The notes under the pieces were generated by a model. That model had not been told where the DNA came from and searched no databases. It saw only the letters and a program-made list of their open reading frames with translations. The translations under genes and the position numbers were made by a program. From NCBI GenBank assembly GCA_963607765.1, contig CAVDDT010000027.1, positions 1 to 15,320 on the forward strand: a stretch of 15,320 bases of DNA. Reading direction: 5' to 3'. Every line of letters starts with the position of its first letter. Position 1 is the first letter of the stretch. Source of the stretch: Colivicinus sp963607765. GTDB lineage: Bacteria; Bacillota_I; Bacilli_A; Erysipelotrichales; Erysipelotrichaceae. Shown here in pieces: positions 7,665-14,787 of the stretch.

Positions 7665-8624
7665 ATGATTAGAAAAATAGGTGTTTTAACTTCTGGTGGT
7701 GATTCACCAGGCATGAATGCGGCAATTCGTTCGGTAACTCGTAATGCGTTAAGCAACGGTATTGAAGTTGTTGGCATAAAAGATGGATATAAAGGGCTTG
7801 TTGAAGGATTATATGAACCTTTTTGTAGAAAAAGCGTATCCGATATTCTTTCAAGAGGTGGCACACTTTTAGGAAGTGCTCGTTTGCCTGAATTCAAGGA
7901 AGAAGAAATTCAAATAAAAGCTTGTGAAAAGCTTAAAGAGAATATGATAGATGCCTTGGTTGTCATTGGCGGTGATGGCTCTTATAGAGGAGCTCTTGCT
8001 TTAACCAAAAGGGGAATCAACTGTGTTGGCCTTCCAGGAACTATTGATAACGATATACCTGGTACTGATTTTACAATTGGCTTTGATACTGCGCTTAATA
8101 CGGTTGTAGAATGTGTCGATAAATTAAGAGATACTTCTACATCTCATCATAGATGTTCTGTTGTAGAAGTTATGGGCAATAGATGTGGAGACTTAGCTAT
8201 TTGGTCTGGCTTATCTACAGGTGCTGAAATTGTTATAACTCCAGAGACTGGTTATGATGAAGAGGCTGTTATTGAAAAGCTTGCATATCTTGAAAGAATT
8301 GGCAAGAATCATGCGATTGTTATTGTTTCAGAAAAGATTACTGATGTAACCTCTCTTGCAAGTAAGATTACTTCTCGTACTGGTTTCTCTGGTAGAGCTA
8401 CTGTATTAGGACATATTCAAAGAGGAGGAAGTCCAACTCCGTTTGATAGAGTTCTTGCCAGCAGACTTGGCGAGAGAGCTGTTGATTTGCTTCTTGAAGG
8501 AAAAGGTGGCAGATGCTGTGGAATTAGGAATAATCAGATATCTGATATCGCCATTGAAGAAGCATTAAATATGCCAAAAGATTCTAAACGTGATTTATAT
8601 AGATTATTTGATCGCTTAGTGTAG
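7665..8624 (+). CDS. pfkA: ATP-dependent 6-phosphofructokinase
   Basis: Commits fructose 6-phosphate to glycolysis using ATP. At 319 residues it matches bacterial PfkA. ATP and substrate sites are present: GGDSPGMNAAIR (11-22), IGGDGSYRGA (101-110), the catalytic TIDND with D128, R163, R244, and GHIQRGGSP (249-257, with the His and Arg that bind the substrate). Allosteric-site residues matching E. coli R21, R25, R54, R154 and E187 are kept (R22, R26, R55, R155, E188), so ADP/PEP control is likely. The odd feature is MGNRCGD at 170-176. Most PfkA have MGR there, and the Arg (E. coli R171) lies in the active site; here it is Asn172 with an Arg one place later. The gene starts 1 base after the dnaI stop and precedes pyk by 27 bases. 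Confidence 0.97.
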   Translation: MIRKIGVLTSGGDSPGMNAAIRSVTRNALSNGIEVVGIKDGYKGLVEGLYEPFCRKSVSDILSRGGTLLGSARLPEFKEEEIQIKACEKLKENMIDALVVIGGDGSYRGALALTKRGINCVGLPGTIDNDIPGTDFTIGFDTALNTVVECVDKLRDTSTSHHRCSVVEVMGNRCGDLAIWSGLSTGAEIVITPETGYDEEAVIEKLAYLERIGKNHAIVIVSEKITDVTSLASKITSRTGFSGRATVLGHIQRGGSPTPFDRVLASRLGERAVDLLLEGKGGRCCGIRNNQISDIAIEEALNMPKDSKRDLYRLFDRLV

Positions 8625-8639
8625 TACAATTTTGTAGTT

Positions 8640-8645
8640 AGGAGG
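8640..8645 (+). promoter_or_regulatory. Strong Shine-Dalgarno of pyk
   Basis: AGGAGG, 6 bases before the pyk ATG, in the 27-base gap after pfkA. A TACAAT at 8625-8630 could be a -10 box giving pyk an extra start, but no -35 partner is visible. Confidence 0.8.
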
Positions 8646-8651
8646 ATATTT

Positions 8652-10073
8652 ATGAGTAAATTTAAACAAACGAAGATTGTTTGTACACTTGGACCAGCTA
8701 GTAATAACTATAATACTATTTTAGCTATGGCTAATGCTGGCATGAATATTGTTAGACTAAATTTTTCTCATGGTGAACATGCTGATCATTTAGCTAACAT
8801 TGAGCTTGTTAGAAAAGTTGAAAAAGAAAATAACTTAAACCTTGCTATTTTACTTGATACAAAAGGACCTGAAATTAGACTGGGCGATTTTGAGAACAAG
8901 GAAGAGCATTATAAAAAAGGTGATATTGTAACTTTATGTAAAGAAGAAATTATCGGCAATCATGAAAGAGTTACAATTAAATGCCCTGAATTATTTGATG
9001 ATGTGCACGCTGGTGATACCATTCTTGTAAACGATGGCAAGCAACAACTTAAAATTTTAGAAAACAATGGAACTGAACTTAAGTGTGAAGTTCAAGTAAA
9101 CGGTATTCTTTCTTCTAGAAAAGGATGTAATGTACCTGGCGTTAAACTATCAATGCCATTTATTTCTGAAAAGGATGCATCCGATTTAAGATTTGGTTGT
9201 GAACAAAACGTAGATTTTATTGCTGCATCTTTTGTTAGAAGAGCTGATGATATTTTAAAGATTAGAAAGATTCTTGCTGAAATGGGCAAGTCAAATATTT
9301 CAATTATTGCTAAGATTGAAAACCAAGAAGGTTTTGATAATATTGATGAAATATTAGATGTTGCTGATGGCATTATGGTAGCTAGAGGTGATTTAGGTGT
9401 TGAAGTTAGACCTGATCGAGTTCCTATTTATCAAAAATTATTAATTAAGAAGGCTAATGAGCACGGCAAACCAGTTATCACTGCTACTCATATGCTTGAT
9501 TCAATGACACAAAATCCACGTTGTACAAGAGCTGAGGCAAGTGATGTTGCTAATGCTGTACTTGATGGTTCTGATGCAGTTATGCTTTCTGCTGAAAGTG
9601 CTGCTGGCGAGTATCCTGTTGAGGCTGTAAAGACAATGGCTGCAATTTGTGAAACTGCTGAAGATATTTTCCCATTCAGAGAGCATTTGGAACAAATGAA
9701 GCAATACAGTCAAAATACAATTCAAGATGCTATTGGCATTGCAGTATCTGATGCAACTCTTACTCTTCCAATTGGTGCGGTAGTTGTATTCACTCAAAGT
9801 GGAAGTACTGCTAAGGTTATTTCTAAGTATCGTCCAGCTTGTCCAACATATGCTGTAACATTCACTAAGAAGACTCAACATTCATTAGAAAATTATTCTG
9901 GTGTAACTGCTGTATTGTCTAATGTCCAAAATAATCTTCAAAATGATGATGAACTTGCTAGTGGAATTTGTAAGGCATTTGGTCATAAGCCAGGTGAAAT
10001 GATTGTTATTTCTGCTGGATACCCTGCTGGTGAAGGTTCAGCTAATATGATGAAGATTATCACTATTAAATAA
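8652..10073 (+). CDS. pyk: Pyruvate kinase
   Basis: Converts PEP and ADP to pyruvate and ATP, the last step of glycolysis. The 473-residue protein contains RLNFSHGEH (35-43; R35, N37 and S39 bind substrate), LLDTKGPEIR (67-76), IIAKIENQEG with catalytic K221 and metal ligand E223, MVARGDLG (242-249) with D247, and the THMLDSM and RAEASDVANAV helices (279-303). The Glu of DTKGPEIR is the residue linked to K+-dependent activity in this family. It lacks the extra C-terminal PEP-utiliser-like domain of Bacillus pyruvate kinase (about 585 residues), so it has the compact form seen in E. coli. It is the last gene of the cluster, followed 24 bases later by a terminator. Confidence 0.98.
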   Translation: MSKFKQTKIVCTLGPASNNYNTILAMANAGMNIVRLNFSHGEHADHLANIELVRKVEKENNLNLAILLDTKGPEIRLGDFENKEEHYKKGDIVTLCKEEIIGNHERVTIKCPELFDDVHAGDTILVNDGKQQLKILENNGTELKCEVQVNGILSSRKGCNVPGVKLSMPFISEKDASDLRFGCEQNVDFIAASFVRRADDILKIRKILAEMGKSNISIIAKIENQEGFDNIDEILDVADGIMVARGDLGVEVRPDRVPIYQKLLIKKANEHGKPVITATHMLDSMTQNPRCTRAEASDVANAVLDGSDAVMLSAESAAGEYPVEAVKTMAAICETAEDIFPFREHLEQMKQYSQNTIQDAIGIAVSDATLTLPIGAVVVFTQSGSTAKVISKYRPACPTYAVTFTKKTQHSLENYSGVTAVLSNVQNNLQNDDELASGICKAFGHKPGEMIVISAGYPAGEGSANMMKIITIK

Positions 10074-10097
10074 TTTTGATAACAAATTATATTCATT

Positions 10098-10120
10098 AAG
10101 TGTGAGAAATCACACTTTTT
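10098..10120 (+). terminator. Rho-independent terminator after pyk
   Basis: An 8-base-pair perfect stem, AAGTGTGA paired with TCACACTT, closes a GAAA loop (10106-10109) and runs into a T5 tract. On the opposite strand the stem is not followed by a T run, so it acts in the forward direction only. Confidence 0.85.
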
Positions 10121-10134
10121 ATATTGCCCAAAAG

Positions 10135-10157
10135 AAAAAAGCAGGATGACCTGCTTA
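10135..10157 (-). terminator. Rho-independent terminator after rnj
   Basis: Read on the minus strand, AAGCAGG pairs with CCTGCTT around a TCAT loop, then a TTTTTT run follows. The first stem arm (10156-10150) overlaps the rnj TAA stop codon (10157-10155), so the hairpin begins inside the gene's last codon. It faces the pyk terminator only about 14 bases away. Confidence 0.85.
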
Positions 10158-11888
10158 TTGATATTTCTTTTTTGTTACTTCAATATTATTTAGAATGACA
10201 GGAATGACTATCGGATTTCTATTTGTCTTTGAATAAAGATAAGGCTCCAATGTATTCTTTATGCAGTTTTTTAAATCATTAAAGGTAACTTTTGATTTCA
10301 TTGTTTCTTTAAGAGCTTCATAAACTATTGTTTCTGCTTCTTTAATCATTGATTGATTATCTTTGATATATACAAAGCCTCTTGTGACGATACCAGGTTT
10401 GCATAATATTTTATTTACTCTAGAGTCAATACATACAACAACCGCAACCATACCGTTATCAGCCAAAATTTGTCGATCCTTTAATACAGAAGTTGATAAG
10501 CCCGAAATGTCTCTACCATCAACATAAATGGCATCAGTTTGGATTCTGGTATTAGCTCTAAATACTTCACCATTTCTTAATACTAAGGCATCACCGTTTG
10601 CACAAATGAAACAGTTTTCTTCTGGAATACCAGTTTCTATGCCTGTTTGAGCATGTAACTTAAGCATTTTATATTCACCATGTACAGGCATAAAGTATTT
10701 AGGCTTAATTAGCTGTATCATTAATTTTTGTTCTTCTTTAGAAGCGTGTCCAGTTGTATGAAGCGATTGGAAAGTAGCATTTTCACATACTTTTGCGCCA
10801 TTTCTAACCAGTTGGTTAATAATTCCCGATACATTTAAGGCGTTTCCTGGAATAGGGTTACTAGATAAGACAACTGTATCGCCAGGAATGATTTTAATGT
10901 ATTTATGCACACCATTGGCAATCCTACTTAAGGCAGCTAATGTTTCACCTTGAGAGCCTGTGCACACAATACAAACTTTATCAGGTGGGAATGTATTTAC
11001 CATGTCTTGAGTAATAAAAGTATCTTCAGGAACATCGATGGTTTTTAATTGTTTTCCGATTTCTACAACATTTTCCATTGATCTACCAAGCACCAATACT
11101 TTTCTTCCGCATTCAGCTGCGGCTTTAATTATTTGTGCCAAACGATTAACGTTGGAAGCAAAGGTAGAAACAATTAATCTGCCCGGAGTTCTTTTAGTGA
11201 TATCTAATACTGTTTGAGCAACTTTCTTTTCAGAAATAGAGAAACCTTCTACTTCCGAGTTTGTTGAATCAGACATTAATAGCGTTACACCGCTTGCACC
11301 AATATATGCCATCTTTTGGTAATCAGCATTTGTTCCAACGGGAGTTAAGTCAAATTTAAAATCACCAGTTTCAACAATTCTTCCATTAGGAGTATTAATT
11401 AAGACACCTAGTGAATCAGGAATTGAGTGGATTGTATTAAAAAAACCAATCTTAAAATACTTAGTAGCAATCGAACTATCTTCATTTATTTCAATAATCT
11501 TAGTGTTAAATGTTCTTCTTCTTTCAGAAAGTTTCTTTTCAATTAAAGCTTTCGCAAAACGAGGAGCATAAATCTTATCAATCTTGCATGCCATCAACAA
11601 GAAGGGGATACCACCAATATGATCTTCATGTCCGTGAGTAATAATTAATGCTTTTATTTTATCTTGATTTTTAATTAAATGTGTAAAATCGGGAATTACA
11701 TATTCAACACCAAGCAAGTCATCGTCTGGGAATTTTACACCAGCATCAACAATGATTATTTCATCGTCTTGTTGGTAACAATACATGTTTTTTCCAACTT
11801 CGCCTAAGCCACCTAATGCATAGACTAAAGTATCTTGCTTAGCGTCATAGTTAACGCCATTATACGCATTGGCTTTTCTATCTTTCAT
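10155..11888 (-). CDS. rnjA: Ribonuclease J (RNase J1-like)
   Basis: Endo- and 5'-3' exoribonuclease central to mRNA turnover and rRNA maturation in Firmicutes. The 577-residue protein has the metallo-beta-lactamase/beta-CASP fold: HGHEDH (85-90), H154, D176, the beta-CASP segment with STFASNVNR (241-249) and CTGSQGE (309-315), HTTGHAS (377-383), PVHGEY with H403, and the C-terminal RNase J domain from about 450. All metal ligands are kept. The start at 11888 is chosen over the ATG 8 codons earlier because a strong Shine-Dalgarno (GGAGGG, plus-strand complement within 11891-11897) lies just before it. The gene follows def by about 57 bases on the same strand, as in Bacillus where defB neighbours rnjA, which favours J1 over J2. 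No rpoY is seen in between. Confidence 0.93.
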   Translation of the reverse strand: MKDRKANAYNGVNYDAKQDTLVYALGGLGEVGKNMYCYQQDDEIIIVDAGVKFPDDDLLGVEYVIPDFTHLIKNQDKIKALIITHGHEDHIGGIPFLLMACKIDKIYAPRFAKALIEKKLSERRRTFNTKIIEINEDSSIATKYFKIGFFNTIHSIPDSLGVLINTPNGRIVETGDFKFDLTPVGTNADYQKMAYIGASGVTLLMSDSTNSEVEGFSISEKKVAQTVLDITKRTPGRLIVSTFASNVNRLAQIIKAAAECGRKVLVLGRSMENVVEIGKQLKTIDVPEDTFITQDMVNTFPPDKVCIVCTGSQGETLAALSRIANGVHKYIKIIPGDTVVLSSNPIPGNALNVSGIINQLVRNGAKVCENATFQSLHTTGHASKEEQKLMIQLIKPKYFMPVHGEYKMLKLHAQTGIETGIPEENCFICANGDALVLRNGEVFRANTRIQTDAIYVDGRDISGLSTSVLKDRQILADNGMVAVVVCIDSRVNKILCKPGIVTRGFVYIKDNQSMIKEAETIVYEALKETMKSKVTFNDLKNCIKNTLEPYLYSKTNRNPIVIPVILNNIEVTKKKYQ

Positions 11889-11944
11889 CTGCCCTCCATT
11901 ATGTAATCTCAAAAATCAACTTTATTTTAAATTAAAAAAGATTA

Positions 11945-12505
11945 TTATTCAATACAAATAGCGTTTGGATCCTCAAAGAAAGGGTCTTTTTTATTTATAT
12001 GGTCATAGAATAATATGCCTTTAAAATGATCTAGTTCATGTTGCAAAACAATTGCTAAATAACCACTAGCTTTTATTTCAACATCTTTTTCAGTTAATAA
12101 ATCATATCCCTTTACTTTAACTCTAGCGCTTCTATAGATGTAGCCTTCATGGTCTTTTACTACCGATAGACATCCTTCGCCTGATTTAAGATATGATTTT
12201 TCTACTGAGTTAGATACAATTTTTGGGTTAATCAAGGCATATTCAACTTTGACATTACCCTCGCTATCTTTAATGATAATAGAAGTCATTTTCTTAGGCA
12301 CACCAACTTGTATTGCGGAAATTCCAACAGCAGGTCTAAGATTTTTTTCTTCTGCTATTTCATCAATAGTAGATTCATATACATATTTGTGCATTTCCAT
12401 CAATAAGTCTTTATCTTCTTGACTTAATGGAAATGTAACGTCTTTACTTTTCTCTCTAATAAGAGGATTACTATCCTTTATTATTGTTTCATTATTTATA
12501 ATCAT
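11945..12505 (-). CDS. def: Peptide deformylase (type II)
   Basis: Removes the formyl group from the N-terminal Met of new proteins at the ribosome. The 186-residue protein has the three metal-site motifs: motif I AVGISAIQ (59-66, usually GxGxAAxQ, with first Gly replaced by Ala and an Ala by Ser), EGCLSV (110-115, C112) and QHELDH (155-160, H156, E157, H160). The insertion between strands and the total length fit type II enzymes of Gram-positives. The start at 12505 is preferred over the ATG at 12514, because that upstream ATG lies partly inside the -10 box (12513-12518) and would sit before the transcript begins. It is the first gene of the def-rnj operon and diverges from ftsW. Confidence 0.95.
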   Translation of the reverse strand: MIINNETIIKDSNPLIREKSKDVTFPLSQEDKDLLMEMHKYVYESTIDEIAEEKNLRPAVGISAIQVGVPKKMTSIIIKDSEGNVKVEYALINPKIVSNSVEKSYLKSGEGCLSVVKDHEGYIYRSARVKVKGYDLLTEKDVEIKASGYLAIVLQHELDHFKGILFYDHINKKDPFFEDPNAICIE

Positions 12506-12512
12506 ATTAACC

Positions 12513-12518
12513 ATTATA
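12513..12518 (-). promoter_or_regulatory. -10 box of def-rnj operon, leaderless geometry
   Basis: On the minus strand a perfect TATAAT is followed by 7 bases and the ATG at 12505. No Shine-Dalgarno is present. A -35 consensus is not evident. The box overlaps the more upstream in-frame ATG. Confidence 0.6.
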
Positions 12519-12542
12519 AAACTAATTAAACCATTATTTCTA

Positions 12543-12551
12543 TGTTAAAAT
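12543..12551 (+). promoter_or_regulatory. Extended -10 box of ftsW operon, leaderless geometry
   Basis: TGTTAAAAT reads as an extended -10 (TG, one base, TAAAAT). The hexamer ends 6 bases before the ftsW ATG, the same spacing as trmB and the lipoprotein gene. No Shine-Dalgarno is present. The two divergent -10 hexamers are 27 bases apart, so both polymerases would need the same upstream DNA. Confidence 0.6.
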
Positions 12552-12557
12552 TATTTT

Positions 12558-13775
12558 ATGCCAAAAAAAGATAAAAAAAAGAAAAAGAAACATTCATTGT
12601 TTCCAGCGTATTGTGATAAGCTTTTAATTATCACTACTTTCTTACTAGTTATATATAGTTCTATTATGATTGCCTCTGCCGCTATGGGAGAAGGAGCTGG
12701 TGATAGTTCAGTTATCACTAGAAGTGTTACAAGACAAGTTGTCTTTTTTGCCTTAGGCACTTTTTTAATGATTTTCTTTACAAGACATAATTTCTTGAAG
12801 TTGCTTACAATTAAGGCTTTTGATTTGGGCTATTGGGCTATTTTAGTGTTGCTATTGCTTACAAGGTTATCTGGTGCTACCTATGGTGCATATGGTTGGA
12901 TTAGAATTGGCGGTATATCAATTCAGCCAAGTGAATTTTCAAAAGTATATATTATGATGTATGGCGCTAAGCTTCTTGGCAACAATGATCCTGAAAATAA
13001 TAAGAAGAATTTCTTACGTTTGGTAGTAAGGGCATTTATTTATTTCGCGATTATTTTAGCTTACCAAAAAGACTTAGGAAGTGCTGTTGTACTTGCTGGT
13101 ATTACATTTGTTATCTTGCTTGTACCACCTTATAAAGAATTAAATAAGTACCATTTTCGCATGCTTCTAATGATTCTTGGAATCATTGTAGCTATAGTGA
13201 TAATTATGTTGCCTGGCTTTAATGAATATCTTTCTGAACATGCAGGAAGCAGTTATAAAATTGGTCGTTTCTTAGCTGCCTACAATCCATTCGCATATCA
13301 ATACAGTACTGGCTACCATTTAATAATGGGACTTGTTTCTTTTGCTACAGGTGGCTGGTTTGGACTTGGATATGGTCAATCAATTCATAAATATATGAAT
13401 TTCCCAAATCCTACTACTGACTTTATTTTGCCAGTTATTGTTGAAGAAATGGGCATTATTGGTGGTTTAATACCAATTCTTGTTGCCTATGGAATTCTTT
13501 TATATAAGTTAATGAGATATTCATTCAAAACTCCAAACACTTCGAGCAAAATGATTCTATCTGGAAGCTTTGCTTACTTATTCATTCACTTTGTCTTAAA
13601 TGTTGGTGGTGTTAGCGGTTTGATTCCTTTAACCGGTGTTCCTTTATTATTGGTATCTAGTGGCGGTTCTTCTTTACTAGCTACAATGATGGCACTTGGA
13701 ATATCGGAATCCGAAATTATCGTTTATCGTAAACAAGAGGCTTTAAAAAATGAGAGTAATAGCGGGCAAATATAA
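12558..13775 (+). CDS. ftsW: FtsW-type SEDS peptidoglycan glycosyltransferase
   Basis: Polytopic membrane enzyme that polymerises lipid II glycan at the division septum with a class b PBP. The 405-residue protein has a very basic cytoplasmic N-terminus (Lys-rich 3-11), about ten hydrophobic segments, GWIRIGGISIQPSEFSK (113-129), QKDLGSA (170-176), GWFGLGYGQSIHKYMNFP (266-283), and TTDFI with D288, which matches the essential Asp of FtsW/RodA, followed by EEMG. The GxSxxKY pattern and GGVSGLIPLTGVP (350-362) favour FtsW over RodA. The usual PFxSYGGSS that follows is here LLLVSSGGSS (363-372), which is unusual. It starts its operon and overlaps rsmD by 26 bases. SpoVE or RodA are alternatives within the same family. 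Confidence 0.9.
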   Translation: MPKKDKKKKKKHSLFPAYCDKLLIITTFLLVIYSSIMIASAAMGEGAGDSSVITRSVTRQVVFFALGTFLMIFFTRHNFLKLLTIKAFDLGYWAILVLLLLTRLSGATYGAYGWIRIGGISIQPSEFSKVYIMMYGAKLLGNNDPENNKKNFLRLVVRAFIYFAIILAYQKDLGSAVVLAGITFVILLVPPYKELNKYHFRMLLMILGIIVAIVIIMLPGFNEYLSEHAGSSYKIGRFLAAYNPFAYQYSTGYHLIMGLVSFATGGWFGLGYGQSIHKYMNFPNPTTDFILPVIVEEMGIIGGLIPILVAYGILLYKLMRYSFKTPNTSSKMILSGSFAYLFIHFVLNVGGVSGLIPLTGVPLLLVSSGGSSLLATMMALGISESEIIVYRKQEALKNESNSGQI

Positions 13776-14292
13776 AAGAACACCTTTATTAACTCTTGAC
13801 TCTTTAAAGACACGTCCCACTAAAGATATGGTTAAGGAAGCACTATTTTCTTCTATTGATGTTGAAAATAAGAATTTCTTAGATCTTTTCTCCGGGTCTG
13901 GGGCAATTGGTATTGAAGCTGTTTCAAGGGAAGCTAATGTAGTTGTTTTTAATGATTTAAATAAGGACGCATGTAAGATTATTAAATCTAATCTTGATAA
14001 GATAAAGGAAACAAGAACTATCTATAATTTAGATTATGTTTCTTGTTTAAACGCTTTAAAAGGGCAAACGTTTGATTATATGTATGTTGATCCTCCTTAT
14101 GCGTTTGAGCATTATGATGATGTTTTTGATTTGGCACATAAGAACGATTTATTAAATGAAGGTGGAAAAATTATTGTGGAAGTAAGAAAAGATGTTAACT
14201 TACTAGACGACTATAATTGTTTCTATAAATACAAGGAAAAGAAATACGGAATTAGTAAATTACTTTACTATAGAAAGGCAAATGATGACTAA
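13750..14292 (+). CDS. rsmD: 16S rRNA (guanine(966)-N2)-methyltransferase RsmD
   Basis: Methylates G966 of 16S rRNA in the assembled small-subunit head, using SAM. The 180-residue protein has the RsmD signature start RVIAGKYKR (2-10), the TRPTKDMVKEALF helix (21-33), SAM motif FLDLFSGSGAIGIEA (43-57), an acidic FND (67-69) and the catalytic DPPY (114-117). The start lies 26 bases inside ftsW with GAGG 9 bases upstream. Its own end overlaps coaD. The rsmD-coaD pair is conserved across many bacteria. Confidence 0.95.
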   Translation: MRVIAGKYKRTPLLTLDSLKTRPTKDMVKEALFSSIDVENKNFLDLFSGSGAIGIEAVSREANVVVFNDLNKDACKIIKSNLDKIKETRTIYNLDYVSCLNALKGQTFDYMYVDPPYAFEHYDDVFDLAHKNDLLNEGGKIIVEVRKDVNLLDDYNCFYKYKEKKYGISKLLYYRKANDD

Positions 14293-14767
14293 GGCAATTT
14301 ATCCAGGCACTTTTGATCCTATTACAGAAGGGCATTTAGATATTATAAAAAGAGCAGCTGAAACTTTTGATGAATTATATGTAGCTATTATGTGGAATAA
14401 GGCAAAACATTGCACATTTTCTCTAAAAGAAAGAATTGAATTTATAGAAAGATGTACCAAAGATATTCCTAATGTAAAGGTTGTTACTAATGATGGCTTA
14501 ACCGTAGACTTAGCAAAGAATTTAGGCTGTAAGGTGATAATTAGAGGTATTAGAGCCGTTACTGACTATGAATATGAATTAGCCCAAGCAACTAGTAATA
14601 TGATGCTTAATAAGAATATAGAAACATATTTGATGGTATCTAAGCCAGAACTATCTTTTTTAAGTAGTTCTATAGCTAAGGAAATAGCTTCTTTTGGAGG
14701 CGATATTTCTAAGTATATTCCTAATGCAATCGTTAAAGATGTAATTGACACTTTAACCAAGAAATAA
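14285..14767 (+). CDS. coaD: Phosphopantetheine adenylyltransferase
   Basis: Transfers AMP from ATP to 4'-phosphopantetheine, giving dephospho-CoA, the substrate of CoaE encoded earlier in the window. The 160-residue protein shows the nucleotidyltransferase motif GTFDPITEGH (8-17, TxGH type), the N-x-x-K region near 38-41, IIRGIRAVTDYEYE (85-98) and SFLSSSIAKEI (124-134) of the second ATP motif. Length is normal. Two adjacent ATGs occur (14282 and 14285). The second is preferred because AAAGG at 14274-14278 is then 6 bases away rather than 3. The gene overlaps rsmD by 8 bases and is followed after 20 bases by the NERD gene. Confidence 0.96.
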   Translation: MTKAIYPGTFDPITEGHLDIIKRAAETFDELYVAIMWNKAKHCTFSLKERIEFIERCTKDIPNVKVVTNDGLTVDLAKNLGCKVIIRGIRAVTDYEYELAQATSNMMLNKNIETYLMVSKPELSFLSSSIAKEIASFGGDISKYIPNAIVKDVIDTLTKK

Positions 14768-14787
14768 TAAAAAGTAAAGGAACTAAA

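Noticed and set aside
8625..8630. Possible separate pyk promoter (TACAAT)
   Set aside because: No -35 element at suitable spacing and no extended -10. The gap is only 27 bases, and co-transcription with pfkA is the simpler reading.
9501..9881. 126-codon open frame on the minus strand inside pyk
   Set aside because: It is antisense to a strongly conserved part of pyruvate kinase, has no ribosome site or recognisable domain, and reads as a shadow of the real gene's codon pattern.
12551..12760. Minus-strand frame opposite the start of ftsW, ending in poly-Phe
   Set aside because: The Phe run is the reverse complement of the Lys-rich ftsW tail, with no start context or domain.
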